A DNA stretch of 64,000 bases from Acidobacteriota bacterium (GTDB lineage: Bacteria; Acidobacteriota; Terriglobia; Bryobacterales; Bryobacteraceae), in the NCBI GenBank assembly GCA_026394015.1, contig JAPKZA010000231.1, forward strand, positions 10,626 through 74,625, given 5' to 3'. This document shows positions 32,170-40,486 of this stretch, piece by piece. Below the pieces are notes generated by a model. That model was not told the origin of the DNA, did no database searches, and worked only from the letters and a program-made list of their open reading frames with translations. Each line of letters opens with the position of its first letter. The first letter of the stretch is position 1. A program made the position numbers and the translations under genes.

Positions 32170-33162
32170 ATGATTGAAACCTACGCTTACGCGCGCGCTG
32201 GACTGTTGGGCAATCCTAGCGATGGTTATTTTGGGAAGACGATCTCTCTTTTGGTGCGCAATTTCAGGGCGCGGGTGTTGCTCTATCCGAGCGCGCGGTT
32301 GGAAATCAAAGCCGCTAAGTCGGATCTTCCGGTGTTCGACAGTCTGGACGATTTGTATCGTTCCACTCGCTGGCGGGGCTATTACGGTGGGATAAGGATC
32401 GTCCAGGCGCTGATCATGCGGTTCCTTGAATACTGCAAGGAACACAACATCGAATTGCCGGAGCGGAACTTTACGTTGGAGTACGAGTCGACGGTGCCGT
32501 TGCGGTTGGGGATGGGCGGGAGCAGCGCGATTATCACGGCGGCGCTGCGGGCGCTTTTGATTTACTACGGGATTGAGATTCCCTTGCCGATTCAGGCGAA
32601 CTTGGTGCTGGAGACCGAGACGCGCGAATTGGGAGTGAGTGCGGGGTTGCAGGACCGGGTGATTCAATCCTACGGCGGGGTAGTTTACATGGACTTCGAT
32701 GAGGAGTTGATGAAGCGGCAGGGATATGGGATGTATGAGTCTCTTGACCCGGGGCTGCTGGGTCGGGTGTATGTGGCGTACCGTACTTCCCTGAGCGAAG
32801 GTACAGAACTATTCCATAACAACGTACGGGATAGATGGCGACGGGGGGAACCGGCGGTGGTGGAGGCGATGGCGACGTGGGCATCGTATGCGGAGCGGGG
32901 CCGGGAGGCTTTGCTGGCGGGTGACCGAGCGACGTTGCATGAGTTGATTGATGCGAATTTTGATTTACGGACGAAGCTGTATCAGATCGGCGAGGGGAAC
33001 TTGGAGATGATCGAGGGGGCGCGTCGTTGCGGGGCCTCGGCGAATTTTGCGGGATCGGGGGGCGCGATTGTTGGTTTGTTTGAGACCGAGGAGCAGTATG
33101 CGGAATTGCAAAAGGTTTTGGGAGGGATTGGCGTGGCGGTGATCCGTCCGAAGATCGCATAG
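32170..33162 (+). CDS. GHMP-family sugar kinase, glucuronokinase-like
   Basis: 330 residues from the ATG at 32170, preceded by GGAGG. The N-terminal RAGLLGNPSDGYFGKTIS and the ATP-binding loop PLRLGMGGSSAIITAAL are GHMP kinase motifs 1 and 2; NFAGSGGAIVGLF near the C-terminus is motif 3. The N-terminal pattern is closest in memory to plant-type D-glucuronokinase, which makes glucuronate 1-phosphate. Other GHMP sugar kinases cannot be excluded. A damaged galU gene for the next nucleotide-sugar step lies 3.4 kb downstream, with other genes between. Confidence 0.8.
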   Translation: MIETYAYARAGLLGNPSDGYFGKTISLLVRNFRARVLLYPSARLEIKAAKSDLPVFDSLDDLYRSTRWRGYYGGIRIVQALIMRFLEYCKEHNIELPERNFTLEYESTVPLRLGMGGSSAIITAALRALLIYYGIEIPLPIQANLVLETETRELGVSAGLQDRVIQSYGGVVYMDFDEELMKRQGYGMYESLDPGLLGRVYVAYRTSLSEGTELFHNNVRDRWRRGEPAVVEAMATWASYAERGREALLAGDRATLHELIDANFDLRTKLYQIGEGNLEMIEGARRCGASANFAGSGGAIVGLFETEEQYAELQKVLGGIGVAVIRPKIA

Positions 33163-33232
33163 GGAGCGCTCTCAGTTTCTGTAAGGGTTTCGCCGGATAG
33201 CATTTCAGTCGAATGGGGAGGAGAATCAGGGC

Positions 33233-33520
33233 ATGATCTACCGTCGCAAGCAGGGTTCTACTTCAGTGCCGAGCGGCTACTACCGATTTGAAAACGTGCG
33301 GGGCGGGGGCACCCTGTTTGGGTTTGGGACGGGGGAGTTTGTGCGGCTGCGGGACGAGTATGGGGCGGAGTGGAACGGGACGGCGGAGCCGCAAGGCGAC
33401 AACGTAATCCGGTACCGATTCTCCAATCAGCATGGCAAAACGATCTCCGGGATGTCGGACAGTTGCGGGATTTTGTTGCGCGACGAGCGGGGGAATGCGT
33501 GGCGCGGATTTATCGAATAG
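33233..33520 (+). CDS. Hypothetical 95-residue protein
   Basis: A short frame with a strong GGAGGAG ribosome site 9 bases before the ATG. The protein is beta-rich with glycine turns (VRGGGTLFGFGTGEFVRLRD, GAEWNGTAEPQGDN). It has no signal peptide, membrane helix or motif I recognise. The composition and ribosome site make it a likely real gene. It lies between the GHMP kinase and purM genes on the same strand. Confidence 0.6.
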   Translation: MIYRRKQGSTSVPSGYYRFENVRGGGTLFGFGTGEFVRLRDEYGAEWNGTAEPQGDNVIRYRFSNQHGKTISGMSDSCGILLRDERGNAWRGFIE

Positions 33521-33554
33521 TCTGTTTACGGTACCCTAAAGGTTTTCGTATCCC

Positions 33555-34595
33555 ATGGCAAGTTCGAAACCGATTGAGTATAAAGACGCGGGAGTGGATA
33601 TTGACGAGGCGGATCGCGCGGTAGCGCTGATTCGATCGCACGCCCGCAAGACGTTCACGCAGTCCGTGAAGACAGATATAGGCTCCTTTGGGGCTGGATA
33701 TCTGTTGCAGGGCTGGAAGAAGCCGGTGCTGATCAGCTCCGCGGACGGGGTGGGGACGAAGCTGAAAGTAGCTTTCGTCACCGGCCGTCATGACACCGTG
33801 GGAGAGGACCTGGTGAACCACTGCGTCAACGACATTGCGGTGCAGGGGGCGGTGCCGCTTTTTTTCCTCGACTATTTTGCGGTGGGGAAGCTGGAAGCCG
33901 CGATCGCCGGCGACGTGGTGAAGGGCATTGCCCGGGGTTGCAAGGCGAACGGCTGCGCGCTCATTGGCGGGGAGACGGCGGAGATGCCGGGAATGTACCT
34001 GCCGGGTGAGTATGATCTGGCGGGGTTCATTGTGGGCGCGGTGGAGAGCGATAAGATGCTCAACGGCAAGACGGTCGAGGCGGGAGACGTCCTGATCGGC
34101 CTGCCTTCGACGGGCTTGCACACGAACGGCTATTCGTTGGCGCGAAAGCTGCTTTTTGAAGTGGCGGGTTATCGGCCGGATCAGCGAGTGGACGTTTTAG
34201 GTATGACGGTGGCGGATGCGCTGTTGAAGGTTCACCGGAGCTATCTGGCGGCGATTCAGGCGCTGGTGAAGGCGAAGATCCTGAAAGGGGCGGCGCATAT
34301 CACGGGTGGCGGGATCAGCGACAATACTCCCCGGATGCTGCCGAAGGGTTTTGGGGTGGAGATTGACTTGCAGTCGTGGACGGTGCCGCCGTTATTTGAA
34401 CATCTGCGGGAGTTGGGTAATATTCCGGAGGAAGACTATCGGCGCACCTTTAACTTAGGGGTCGGGATGATCCTTTGCGTTGGCGCGAAACACGCGGCGA
34501 AGGCGGCGACGATTCTGAACGCGATGAAGGAGCCGAACTTCCGGATGGGTTCGGTGATTCCGGTACGACGGGGCGCCCGCGTCCGTTACGTATGA
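33555..34595 (+). CDS. purM: Phosphoribosylformylglycinamidine cyclo-ligase (AIR synthetase)
   Basis: 346 residues of the complete PurM enzyme, which closes the imidazole ring in purine synthesis using ATP. The N-terminal YKDAGVDIDEAD, the ATP-binding SSADGVGTKLKVAF, NDIAVQGAVPLFFLDY, LIGGETAEMPGMY and ITGGGISDNTPRMLP are all characteristic. The stop codon overlaps the purN start (ATGA), so the two purine steps are translationally coupled. Confidence 0.97.
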   Translation: MASSKPIEYKDAGVDIDEADRAVALIRSHARKTFTQSVKTDIGSFGAGYLLQGWKKPVLISSADGVGTKLKVAFVTGRHDTVGEDLVNHCVNDIAVQGAVPLFFLDYFAVGKLEAAIAGDVVKGIARGCKANGCALIGGETAEMPGMYLPGEYDLAGFIVGAVESDKMLNGKTVEAGDVLIGLPSTGLHTNGYSLARKLLFEVAGYRPDQRVDVLGMTVADALLKVHRSYLAAIQALVKAKILKGAAHITGGGISDNTPRMLPKGFGVEIDLQSWTVPPLFEHLRELGNIPEEDYRRTFNLGVGMILCVGAKHAAKAATILNAMKEPNFRMGSVIPVRRGARVRYV

Positions 34596-35212
34596 CCCGG
34601 TTAGGAGTCGTTCTCTCCGGCCGCGGTTCGAATTTCGAGGCGATTGCGGAGCAGATCGGCCAGGACAAGCTCGGGGCCGAGATTGCGGTGGTGGTGTCGA
34701 ATCGGGCGGAGGCGCCGGGTTTGGACGCCGCGCGTCGACTTGGGTTGTCCGCGGTGGCGCTGCCTTCGCGGGGGGTGGAGCGGCCGGAGTATGACCGGAG
34801 TCTGATTGCCGTGCTGCGGGCGCACGACGTGGAGTGGGTGATCCTCGCCGGTTACATGCGAATTTTGACCGCCGACTTTATTCGAGCGTTTCCGGAGCGG
34901 ATTTTGAACATTCACCCGTCCCTGCTGCCGGCGTTTCCGGGGTTGGACGCGCAGCATCAGGCGTTTGCCTATGGCGTGAAGGTGACCGGTTGTACGGTTC
35001 ACTTTGTCGATGAACATCTCGACCACGGGCCGATTGTGATGCAGGCGACGGTGCCGGTGGACGACGGGGATACGGTGGAGACCCTTTCGGCGCGGATTCT
35101 GCGGGAGGAGCACCGGATTTACAGCGAAGCGTTGCGGTTGCTGCTGGCCGGCGGTTGGCGGATTGAGGGCCGGAAGGTAATTGGGGCTATGGGGCTGCCA
35201 GCAGGCGGTTGA
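34592..35212 (+). CDS. purN: Phosphoribosylglycinamide formyltransferase
   Basis: 206 residues of the folate-dependent GAR transformylase. It starts RLGVVLSGRGSNFEAI, has the catalytic triad region (ILNIHPSLLPAFPG with Asn and His, and HFVDEHLDHGPIVMQ with Asp), and ends with the helix TLSARILREEHRIYSEAL. The ATG overlaps the purM stop. The 3' end overlaps by 26 bases the end of the receiver-domain gene on the opposite strand. Confidence 0.97.
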   Translation: MTRLGVVLSGRGSNFEAIAEQIGQDKLGAEIAVVVSNRAEAPGLDAARRLGLSAVALPSRGVERPEYDRSLIAVLRAHDVEWVILAGYMRILTADFIRAFPERILNIHPSLLPAFPGLDAQHQAFAYGVKVTGCTVHFVDEHLDHGPIVMQATVPVDDGDTVETLSARILREEHRIYSEALRLLLAGGWRIEGRKVIGAMGLPAGG

Positions 35213-36524
35213 CGGCGTCGACGAGCGCGGAGTGTTGGAACGGCTTGGCGAGGAAGGCCGTACCGGGGGCGAGACGTCCGGATTGCACTTCGGCATCTTC
35301 GGTGTAGCCGGAGATGAAGAGCGTGCGGGTGCCGGGGCGAATCTTTGCGACCTGCGTCTCGAGAGCGCGGCCTCCCATGCCGGGCATCATCATATCGCTG
35401 ACGAGCAGGTCAATGGGCGTCGGATCGGTCCCGAGAAGGGTGAGCGCGGTTTCGCCGGAGTCGGCTTCGCTGACTTCGAAGCCGTTGCGTTCGAGTACTT
35501 TGCGGACGAGGGTGCGAATGCCTTCCTCGTCGTCGACGACGAGGATGCGTTTGGCAGGGCCGGTGGAGGCGGGTTCGCTAAGGAAGTGGAGTTGGAGGCT
35601 GGAGCCTTCGGCGGCGGCTAGGATGCGCCAGGAGATGCGCGACTCGCCGAGGAGGGCTGGGATAGCAGAGAGCGCTCCGTTCGACTGGCGGGCCGCTGGA
35701 CTGAGCAGTTCGAGGTCTTCTCGCAGGGCGCGGGAGAAGCCGTGAATCAGAAGCGTGGTGGGGAGTTGGGCTTCGAGTTGGAGGGGGCGTTGGGCGTAGC
35801 GGGCGAGGGCGAGGAGGACTTGTTCGAACTGGCCCCGGTCGGCGGTGACGGAGAAGTGGGGTGTTTCGGCTCCGAGGGAGAAGAGGGGCTCTCGGGAGGT
35901 GAGGCTGCGGAGGACGGTTGCGAGGTCGAAGGTGGTGCGGACGGCCTTGGCGGGAGCGGCGAAGGCTTGCAGTTGGCTGGACATTCCTTTGATCCGTTCG
36001 GTGGAGCGGATGATTTCGCGCATGTCTTCGCGGAGAGGGCTGCTGGGGGGGAGGGCGTCGAGAATCTCTTCGCCATAGCCGGAGAGGACCATGAGAAGGT
36101 TATTGGCTTCGTGGAGGACGCGGCCGGCGAGGCGGGCGGAAGCGGCGGTGGCGGCTTGGTTGGCGGCGCGTTCTTCGAGGGCGGGGTCGGGCGGCGGGGG
36201 CGGTCAGCGTTGGAGGCGAAAAAGCTCCCAATCGTGATGGAGGCCGGGGGTGAGCGGCAGACCCGGAAGGAGCCGGGCGACTCTAAGGGCGGCGAGTTCG
36301 CCGGCTCCGACCTTGAAGTGCTTCAGGAACGCGCGGTTTCCGGAGATAAATTGCCCATTGGCTTCGATCAAGGCGATTGGAGCGGGGAGCAGCGTCACGA
36401 TATCCTCGTAGTATCGACGCTCTGACTCGAGTAGCGAGAGTAGGCGAGCGACCTCGCGGGAGCGCCAATGATAGGAATCGGATCTGTCCATGAGAAGTAG
36501 GGCTACTATAGTCTGCGGGGGCAA
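35187..36524 (-). pseudogene. PAS / histidine-kinase-like / receiver protein interrupted by in-frame TGA
   Basis: One continuous frame of 445 sense codons broken only by a TGA at 36204-36206 (codon 107). Before it is a PAS-like domain (LLPAPIALIEANGQFISGN); after it, PPPPPDPALEERAANQ leads into an H-box (GRVLHEANNLLMVLSG) and a degenerate ATPase region with no clear N or G box. The last 120 residues are a receiver domain with the acidic pair VVDDE, phosphoacceptor Asp in LLVSDMMMPGM, SGY and AKPF. The TGA stands between Arg and Pro and would be Trp (TGG) with one change. It may be a nonsense mutation, a sequencing error, or two separately translated parts. GTG/ATG starts downstream of the stop could still give a kinase/receiver protein. 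Confidence 0.75.
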
Positions 36525-36551
36525 GTGCGCTGGCGCAACTGCTCTCTTGGG

Positions 36552-36578
36552 GTACTAGAGGCCAGTCCGTCCTAGTAC
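36552..36578. promoter_or_regulatory. Inverted repeat upstream of galU
   Basis: GTACTAG (36552-36558) and CTAGTAC (36572-36578) form a perfect 7-base inverted repeat with a 13-base spacer in the 76-base region between the divergent PAS/kinase and galU genes. It ends 22 bases before the galU ATG. It could be an operator or part of a promoter; no regulator is identified. Confidence 0.35.
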
Positions 36579-36600
36579 TGCAGACGAGTCGGAGTTAGGG

Positions 36601-37427
36601 ATGAACGTAATTGAGGAGACTGAAAACCGAATGATTGCGAAACCACGCAAAGCCGTTTTTCCTGCCGCGGGATTGGGGACGCGCTTTTTGCCTGCTACCA
36701 AGGCGATGCCGAAGGAGATGTTGCCGCTGGTGGATAAGCCGCTCATCCAGTACGGGGTAGAAGAAGCGCTGCACTCCGGGATGTCGAACATCATTATAGT
36801 GACGGGTCGCGGCAAGAGTGCGATTGAGGACCATTTTGATGTGAGCTTCGAGTTGGAGCATCTGCTGGAAGCGCGGCACAAGAAAGATTTGCTGCATCAG
36901 GTGCGGAGTATCTCCGACATGATCGATGTGAGCTATGTGCGGCAGAAAGAGGCGCTGGGTTTGGGGCACGCGGTGTTGCGGGCGAAGGAGTTGGTGGGGA
37001 ACGAGCCGTTTGCAGTAGTTTTGTCGGACGACATTATTGATGCCGAGATTCCTTGGGGGTGGTGGACGCTAAGCCGATCGATCATCAAGGGGTGGGCGGT
37101 CGATTGTTCCGGATTCGGAACATGGTGGAGAAGCCGAAGCGGGAGGATGCGCCGTCGAACCTGGCGATTGTGGGGCGTTACATTTTGACGCCGGAGATCT
37201 TCACTTCGATTGAGTCGATTGAGCCGGGAAAGGGCGGCGAGATTCAATTGACCGATGCGTTGAAGCACCTGCTGCGGAGTCGTCCGATCTACGGTTTCAA
37301 GTTTGAAGGCAAGCGGTTCGATGCGGGCGACAAGTTGGGTTTCCTGCAAGCGACGGTGGAGTTGGCGCTGAAGCGCTATGATTTGGGTGCCGATTTCCGG
37401 GAGTATCTGAAGAAGCTAGAGCTATGA
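36601..37427 (+). pseudogene. galU: UTP-glucose-1-phosphate uridylyltransferase, internal deletion with frameshift
   Basis: The first part (36601 to about 37050) encodes a normal GalU N-terminus: [20 protein letters not shown] with the nucleotide-binding loop, [13 protein letters not shown], and [13 protein letters not shown]. The second part (from about 37053, in another frame) resumes with [46 protein letters not shown] and GKRFDAGDKLGFLQA, to a normal end. About 30 codons that in other GalU proteins join DDIIDAE to YGVVDA are missing, and the frame changes at the junction (near 37048-37058). As it stands no full enzyme can be made. UDP-glucose is usually important, so an assembly error or a second galU elsewhere should be suspected. 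Confidence 0.85.
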
Positions 37428-38539
37428 TTCAGGTTCCTTTGACGTTACCGATCCGGGCGGCCGAAGGGGCTGCCTTGGCGGATTTGGTATTTCAGGTGAC
37501 GGGTCGCTCGCCGATGAGCGAGGCGGCGCGTCATCAACTGTCGGCTCGGCTGACGTCGGTGAACTTCGAGAGCTTTGTGGTGAAGCCGTGGTCGCTGGTG
37601 GCCGACCCGGGGGCCCCGCAGACCTTCTATGTCGCCATTGATGCCCAAGAGCCTTGGCTGTTGCATATTGCCTCGGCCAGTTCGCCGGCGAGCGCTTTGT
37701 TTCCGAAGCCGATCTTGATTGGCCGGATGCGAACGCCGAGCGGGATGGAGGTGGTGGTGAACGCGATCCCCTTCGGCCCGGGAGACGAGAAGGCGATAAC
37801 GACCTATTTGGAGTCGATGGACCGGGGGGTGAAGCCGCGGCCGCAGGGAACGCAGTCGCTGTTTGTGGCGGCGGTGCGGGAACCGGATGCGGCGTTTGTC
37901 CAGTACCGGGCGGTGTTGCGCAAGTACGGGTTGAACGTGGCGGCGCTGGAGGTGGACAACACACAGGAGGTAGCGTGGGCAGCGGTGCGGAACGGATGGC
38001 GGGAAGGGTTTAGCGCGATGGGGGTAACGCGGGTGGCGGCGGCGGATTTGGACGCGGTGCGCGCGGCTCGGAATGGGTCAGGTTTGATGGACATCAACTG
38101 GGACATGGCGGGACCCGGAATCACCTCTGGGTTAACCACCGCTGAAGAGATTCGGGTTGGCTTGCGGGCGTTGCGGGATGAGGACATTCAGGTGCAGGCG
38201 GTGACGGTGAACCTGGGGACGAAACCGGGCGAGGCGTATCCGGAGACGATGGAGGCGTTGGGGGCTTATCTCGAGGGCACGCCATGGACGGAGTTGGCGG
38301 GACGGGTGGAATGGCAAGCGAAGGGCAAGCCGCTTGTGGAGTTGCGGGACAGGGTGCGGGAGATGCAGGAGACGGCGCGGCAGTTCGGGGCGCTGCTGCG
38401 GGTGACGGGCGACCCGGCGCATGGCGAAGGGTTTCTCGAAGCTTTGGGAGCGGGATGCGCGGGTAGGTTGTATTATCGTTTGCATCCCGAGCAACCGGTA
38501 GAACGGATTGCGGAGATGGCTGGATTGTTGCGAGGTTAG
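37424..38539 (+). CDS. Unrecognised 371-residue cytoplasmic protein
   Basis: I do not recognise this family. It has no signal peptide, membrane helix or nucleotide-binding loop. It is an alternating alpha/beta protein with segments such as VNFESFVVKPWSLVADPG, SLFVAAVREPDAAFVQYR and GLMDINWDMAGPGIT, and it ends with a helix (PVERIAEMAGLL). The ATG overlaps the galU stop (ATGA) and the isomerase gene follows after five bases, so it appears to be part of a carbohydrate-related operon. An alpha/beta-barrel enzyme is possible, but nothing in the sequence proves it. Confidence 0.7.
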   Translation: MIQVPLTLPIRAAEGAALADLVFQVTGRSPMSEAARHQLSARLTSVNFESFVVKPWSLVADPGAPQTFYVAIDAQEPWLLHIASASSPASALFPKPILIGRMRTPSGMEVVVNAIPFGPGDEKAITTYLESMDRGVKPRPQGTQSLFVAAVREPDAAFVQYRAVLRKYGLNVAALEVDNTQEVAWAAVRNGWREGFSAMGVTRVAAADLDAVRAARNGSGLMDINWDMAGPGITSGLTTAEEIRVGLRALRDEDIQVQAVTVNLGTKPGEAYPETMEALGAYLEGTPWTELAGRVEWQAKGKPLVELRDRVREMQETARQFGALLRVTGDPAHGEGFLEALGAGCAGRLYYRLHPEQPVERIAEMAGLLRG

Positions 38540-38544
38540 CGAAT

Positions 38545-39570
38545 ATGGTTTCCCGTCGTTCGTTTTTGGCTGGGTTGGCCGCTGGTCCTTTACTCGCTCA
38601 GGGTGGAGCGTTTCCTATGAAATTTGGCATCGACTTGTTCAGCTTGCGGTCGCAGGGTTGGAGCCCGTTTGAGCTGCTTGACTACTGTGCGAAGCAGGGC
38701 GCGAAAGTAGTGCATTTCTCGGAGATCCGGTTTTTGGGTGGCTTGGAAAAGAGCCACTTGGAGAAGGTCCGAGCGCATGCGGAGCGGGTCGGGATCGAAG
38801 TCGAGATCGGGATGCTTTCGATTTGCCCGACGGCAGTGCGCTTTGATCCGGCGCAGGGGACGGCTGAGGAACAGCTGACGAAGATGATCGAGGCTTCGAA
38901 GGTGGTGAATGCACCGCTTGTGCGTTGTGTGTTGGGCGATTGGCGGGACCGGGCGAGCAAGACGCCATTGGCGCAGAGCATTGAAAATACCGTGAAGACG
39001 TTGCGGGCAGTGCGGAGCCGGGCGATGGATGCGGGCAAGCGGATTGCTGTCGAAAACCACGGCGGGGATTTGCAGGCGCGCGAGTTGAAGCTGCTGATTG
39101 AAGAAGCCGGCAAGGACGTGGTGGGGGCGTGTATTGATTCGGGTAATCCGACCTGGGCGATTGAGGATCCGCATGTGACGTTGGAGACTTTGGCGCCCTA
39201 TGTGTTGACGAGCCATGTGCGGGATTCGGCGGTGTGGCGGACGCCGGAGGGGGCCGCGATGCAGTGGACGCGGATGGGCGAAGGCAACGTGGATATGGGC
39301 GGATGGGTGAAGAAGTTTGGGCAGTTATGCCCGGGCAAGGCGCTGTCGCTGGAAATCATTGTGACGGGGACGCGGCCGTTTCCGTATCTGGACCCGAAAT
39401 TTTGGGATGCGTTTCGCGGGACGCCGGCGTGGGAGTTTGCGCGGTTTGCGGCGCTGGCGGAGAAGGGTAAGCCGATGCCGACCCGGGCCGCGGTGCCGAA
39501 GGAACGGGCGGCGGCGCAGGAGCGGGAGGACTTAGAGGCGTCGATTCAATGGCTGCGCGATCTGCGCTAG
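38545..39570 (+). CDS. Exported sugar phosphate isomerase/epimerase-like TIM-barrel protein
   Basis: 341 residues. The N-terminus has a twin-arginine signal (SRRSFLAGLAAGPLLAQGG), so the folded protein is probably exported by Tat. The rest is an AP-endonuclease-2-type TIM barrel with metal-binding positions typical of the family: the Glu in RIAVENHGG, the Asp in GACIDSGNP, and His in LTSHVRDS. Family members isomerise or epimerise sugars or act on inositols. Acidobacteria and Planctomycetes carry many exported copies of unknown substrate. It is in the operon that begins with galU. Confidence 0.8.
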   Translation: MVSRRSFLAGLAAGPLLAQGGAFPMKFGIDLFSLRSQGWSPFELLDYCAKQGAKVVHFSEIRFLGGLEKSHLEKVRAHAERVGIEVEIGMLSICPTAVRFDPAQGTAEEQLTKMIEASKVVNAPLVRCVLGDWRDRASKTPLAQSIENTVKTLRAVRSRAMDAGKRIAVENHGGDLQARELKLLIEEAGKDVVGACIDSGNPTWAIEDPHVTLETLAPYVLTSHVRDSAVWRTPEGAAMQWTRMGEGNVDMGGWVKKFGQLCPGKALSLEIIVTGTRPFPYLDPKFWDAFRGTPAWEFARFAALAEKGKPMPTRAAVPKERAAAQEREDLEASIQWLRDLR

Positions 39571-39580
39571 GCTAGGTTTT

Positions 39581-40486
39581 ATGGTTCGCTTGGTTCTAGT
39601 TTTTTTGGCTTTGGCGCTGGTGGCACCGGCTCAACTGGTGACGGCGGTGCGAGCGTCGCTCAACGCGAAAGATTTTGCGGGCGGGGAGCGGATGCTGCAG
39701 GCGTATCGGGGCTCGAACGGGGTGACGCCGGAGTATGTCGAAGCGTATTCCTGGTTAGGCCGGGCGGCGCAGGCAAACAAGCTATGGGACAAAGCGGCGG
39801 CGTACGCGGCGGAGACGCGGAAGTTAGTGGCGGCGGAGCTAAAGAAGCGGCCGTTGGACGCGGAGCCGAGCGTGCCGCTGGCATTAGGCGCGGCGATTGA
39901 AGTGGAAGGGCATACGCTGGCGGGGACGGGCCGTTTGAGCGAGTCGCTGGCGATGTTGAACCAGGAGTTGAAAACCTACCATGGGACGTCGATTCGGACG
40001 CGAATCCAGAAGAATATTCACTTGCTAAGTTTGGTGGGCAAGCCGGCCCCGGCGCTGGATTTGCAGCGGTACCTAAGCGGCCCGCGGATGAAGAGTTTGG
40101 CGGATTTGAAGGGTAAGCCGGTTCTGCTGTTTTTCTGGGCGCACTGGTGCGCCGATTGCAAACAGGTGGGTCCGGCGCTGACGGTGCTGAAGCAGAAGTA
40201 TCCAGCGCTGCAGATTGTGGCACCGACGCAGACTTACGGCTACGTGGCGGGTGGGGAGGAGGTGGGCCCGGCGGTGGAGGTGCCTTACATGGAGAAAGTG
40301 CGGGCGCAGTATTACCCGGATCTGCTGAAAGTACCGACCCCGTTGAGCAACGAGAGTTTCAAACGCTATGGGTCTTCGACTTCGCCGACGCTCGTGCTGA
40401 TCGATAAGGCCGGCCTAGTGCGGCTTTATAACCCGGGTCGAATGACGCTCGAAGAGCTAACGCCGTTCGTCGAGAAGGTTCTCTAG
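39581..40486 (+). CDS. Exported thioredoxin-like (TlpA-type) protein with TPR-like region
   Basis: 301 residues with a signal peptide (LVFLALALVAPAQ). Residues 20-150 are helical repeats of TPR type (EYVEAYSWLGRAAQANKLW). Residues 155-300 form a thioredoxin fold with the redox motif HWCADCKQVGP and the cis-Pro segment SSTSPTLVLID. It would act as a periplasmic disulfide reductase or in cytochrome maturation. It lies 10 bases after the isomerase gene, and its end overlaps the convergent FAD oxidoreductase gene by 30 bases. Confidence 0.85.
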   Translation: MVRLVLVFLALALVAPAQLVTAVRASLNAKDFAGGERMLQAYRGSNGVTPEYVEAYSWLGRAAQANKLWDKAAAYAAETRKLVAAELKKRPLDAEPSVPLALGAAIEVEGHTLAGTGRLSESLAMLNQELKTYHGTSIRTRIQKNIHLLSLVGKPAPALDLQRYLSGPRMKSLADLKGKPVLLFFWAHWCADCKQVGPALTVLKQKYPALQIVAPTQTYGYVAGGEEVGPAVEVPYMEKVRAQYYPDLLKVPTPLSNESFKRYGSSTSPTLVLIDKAGLVRLYNPGRMTLEELTPFVEKVL

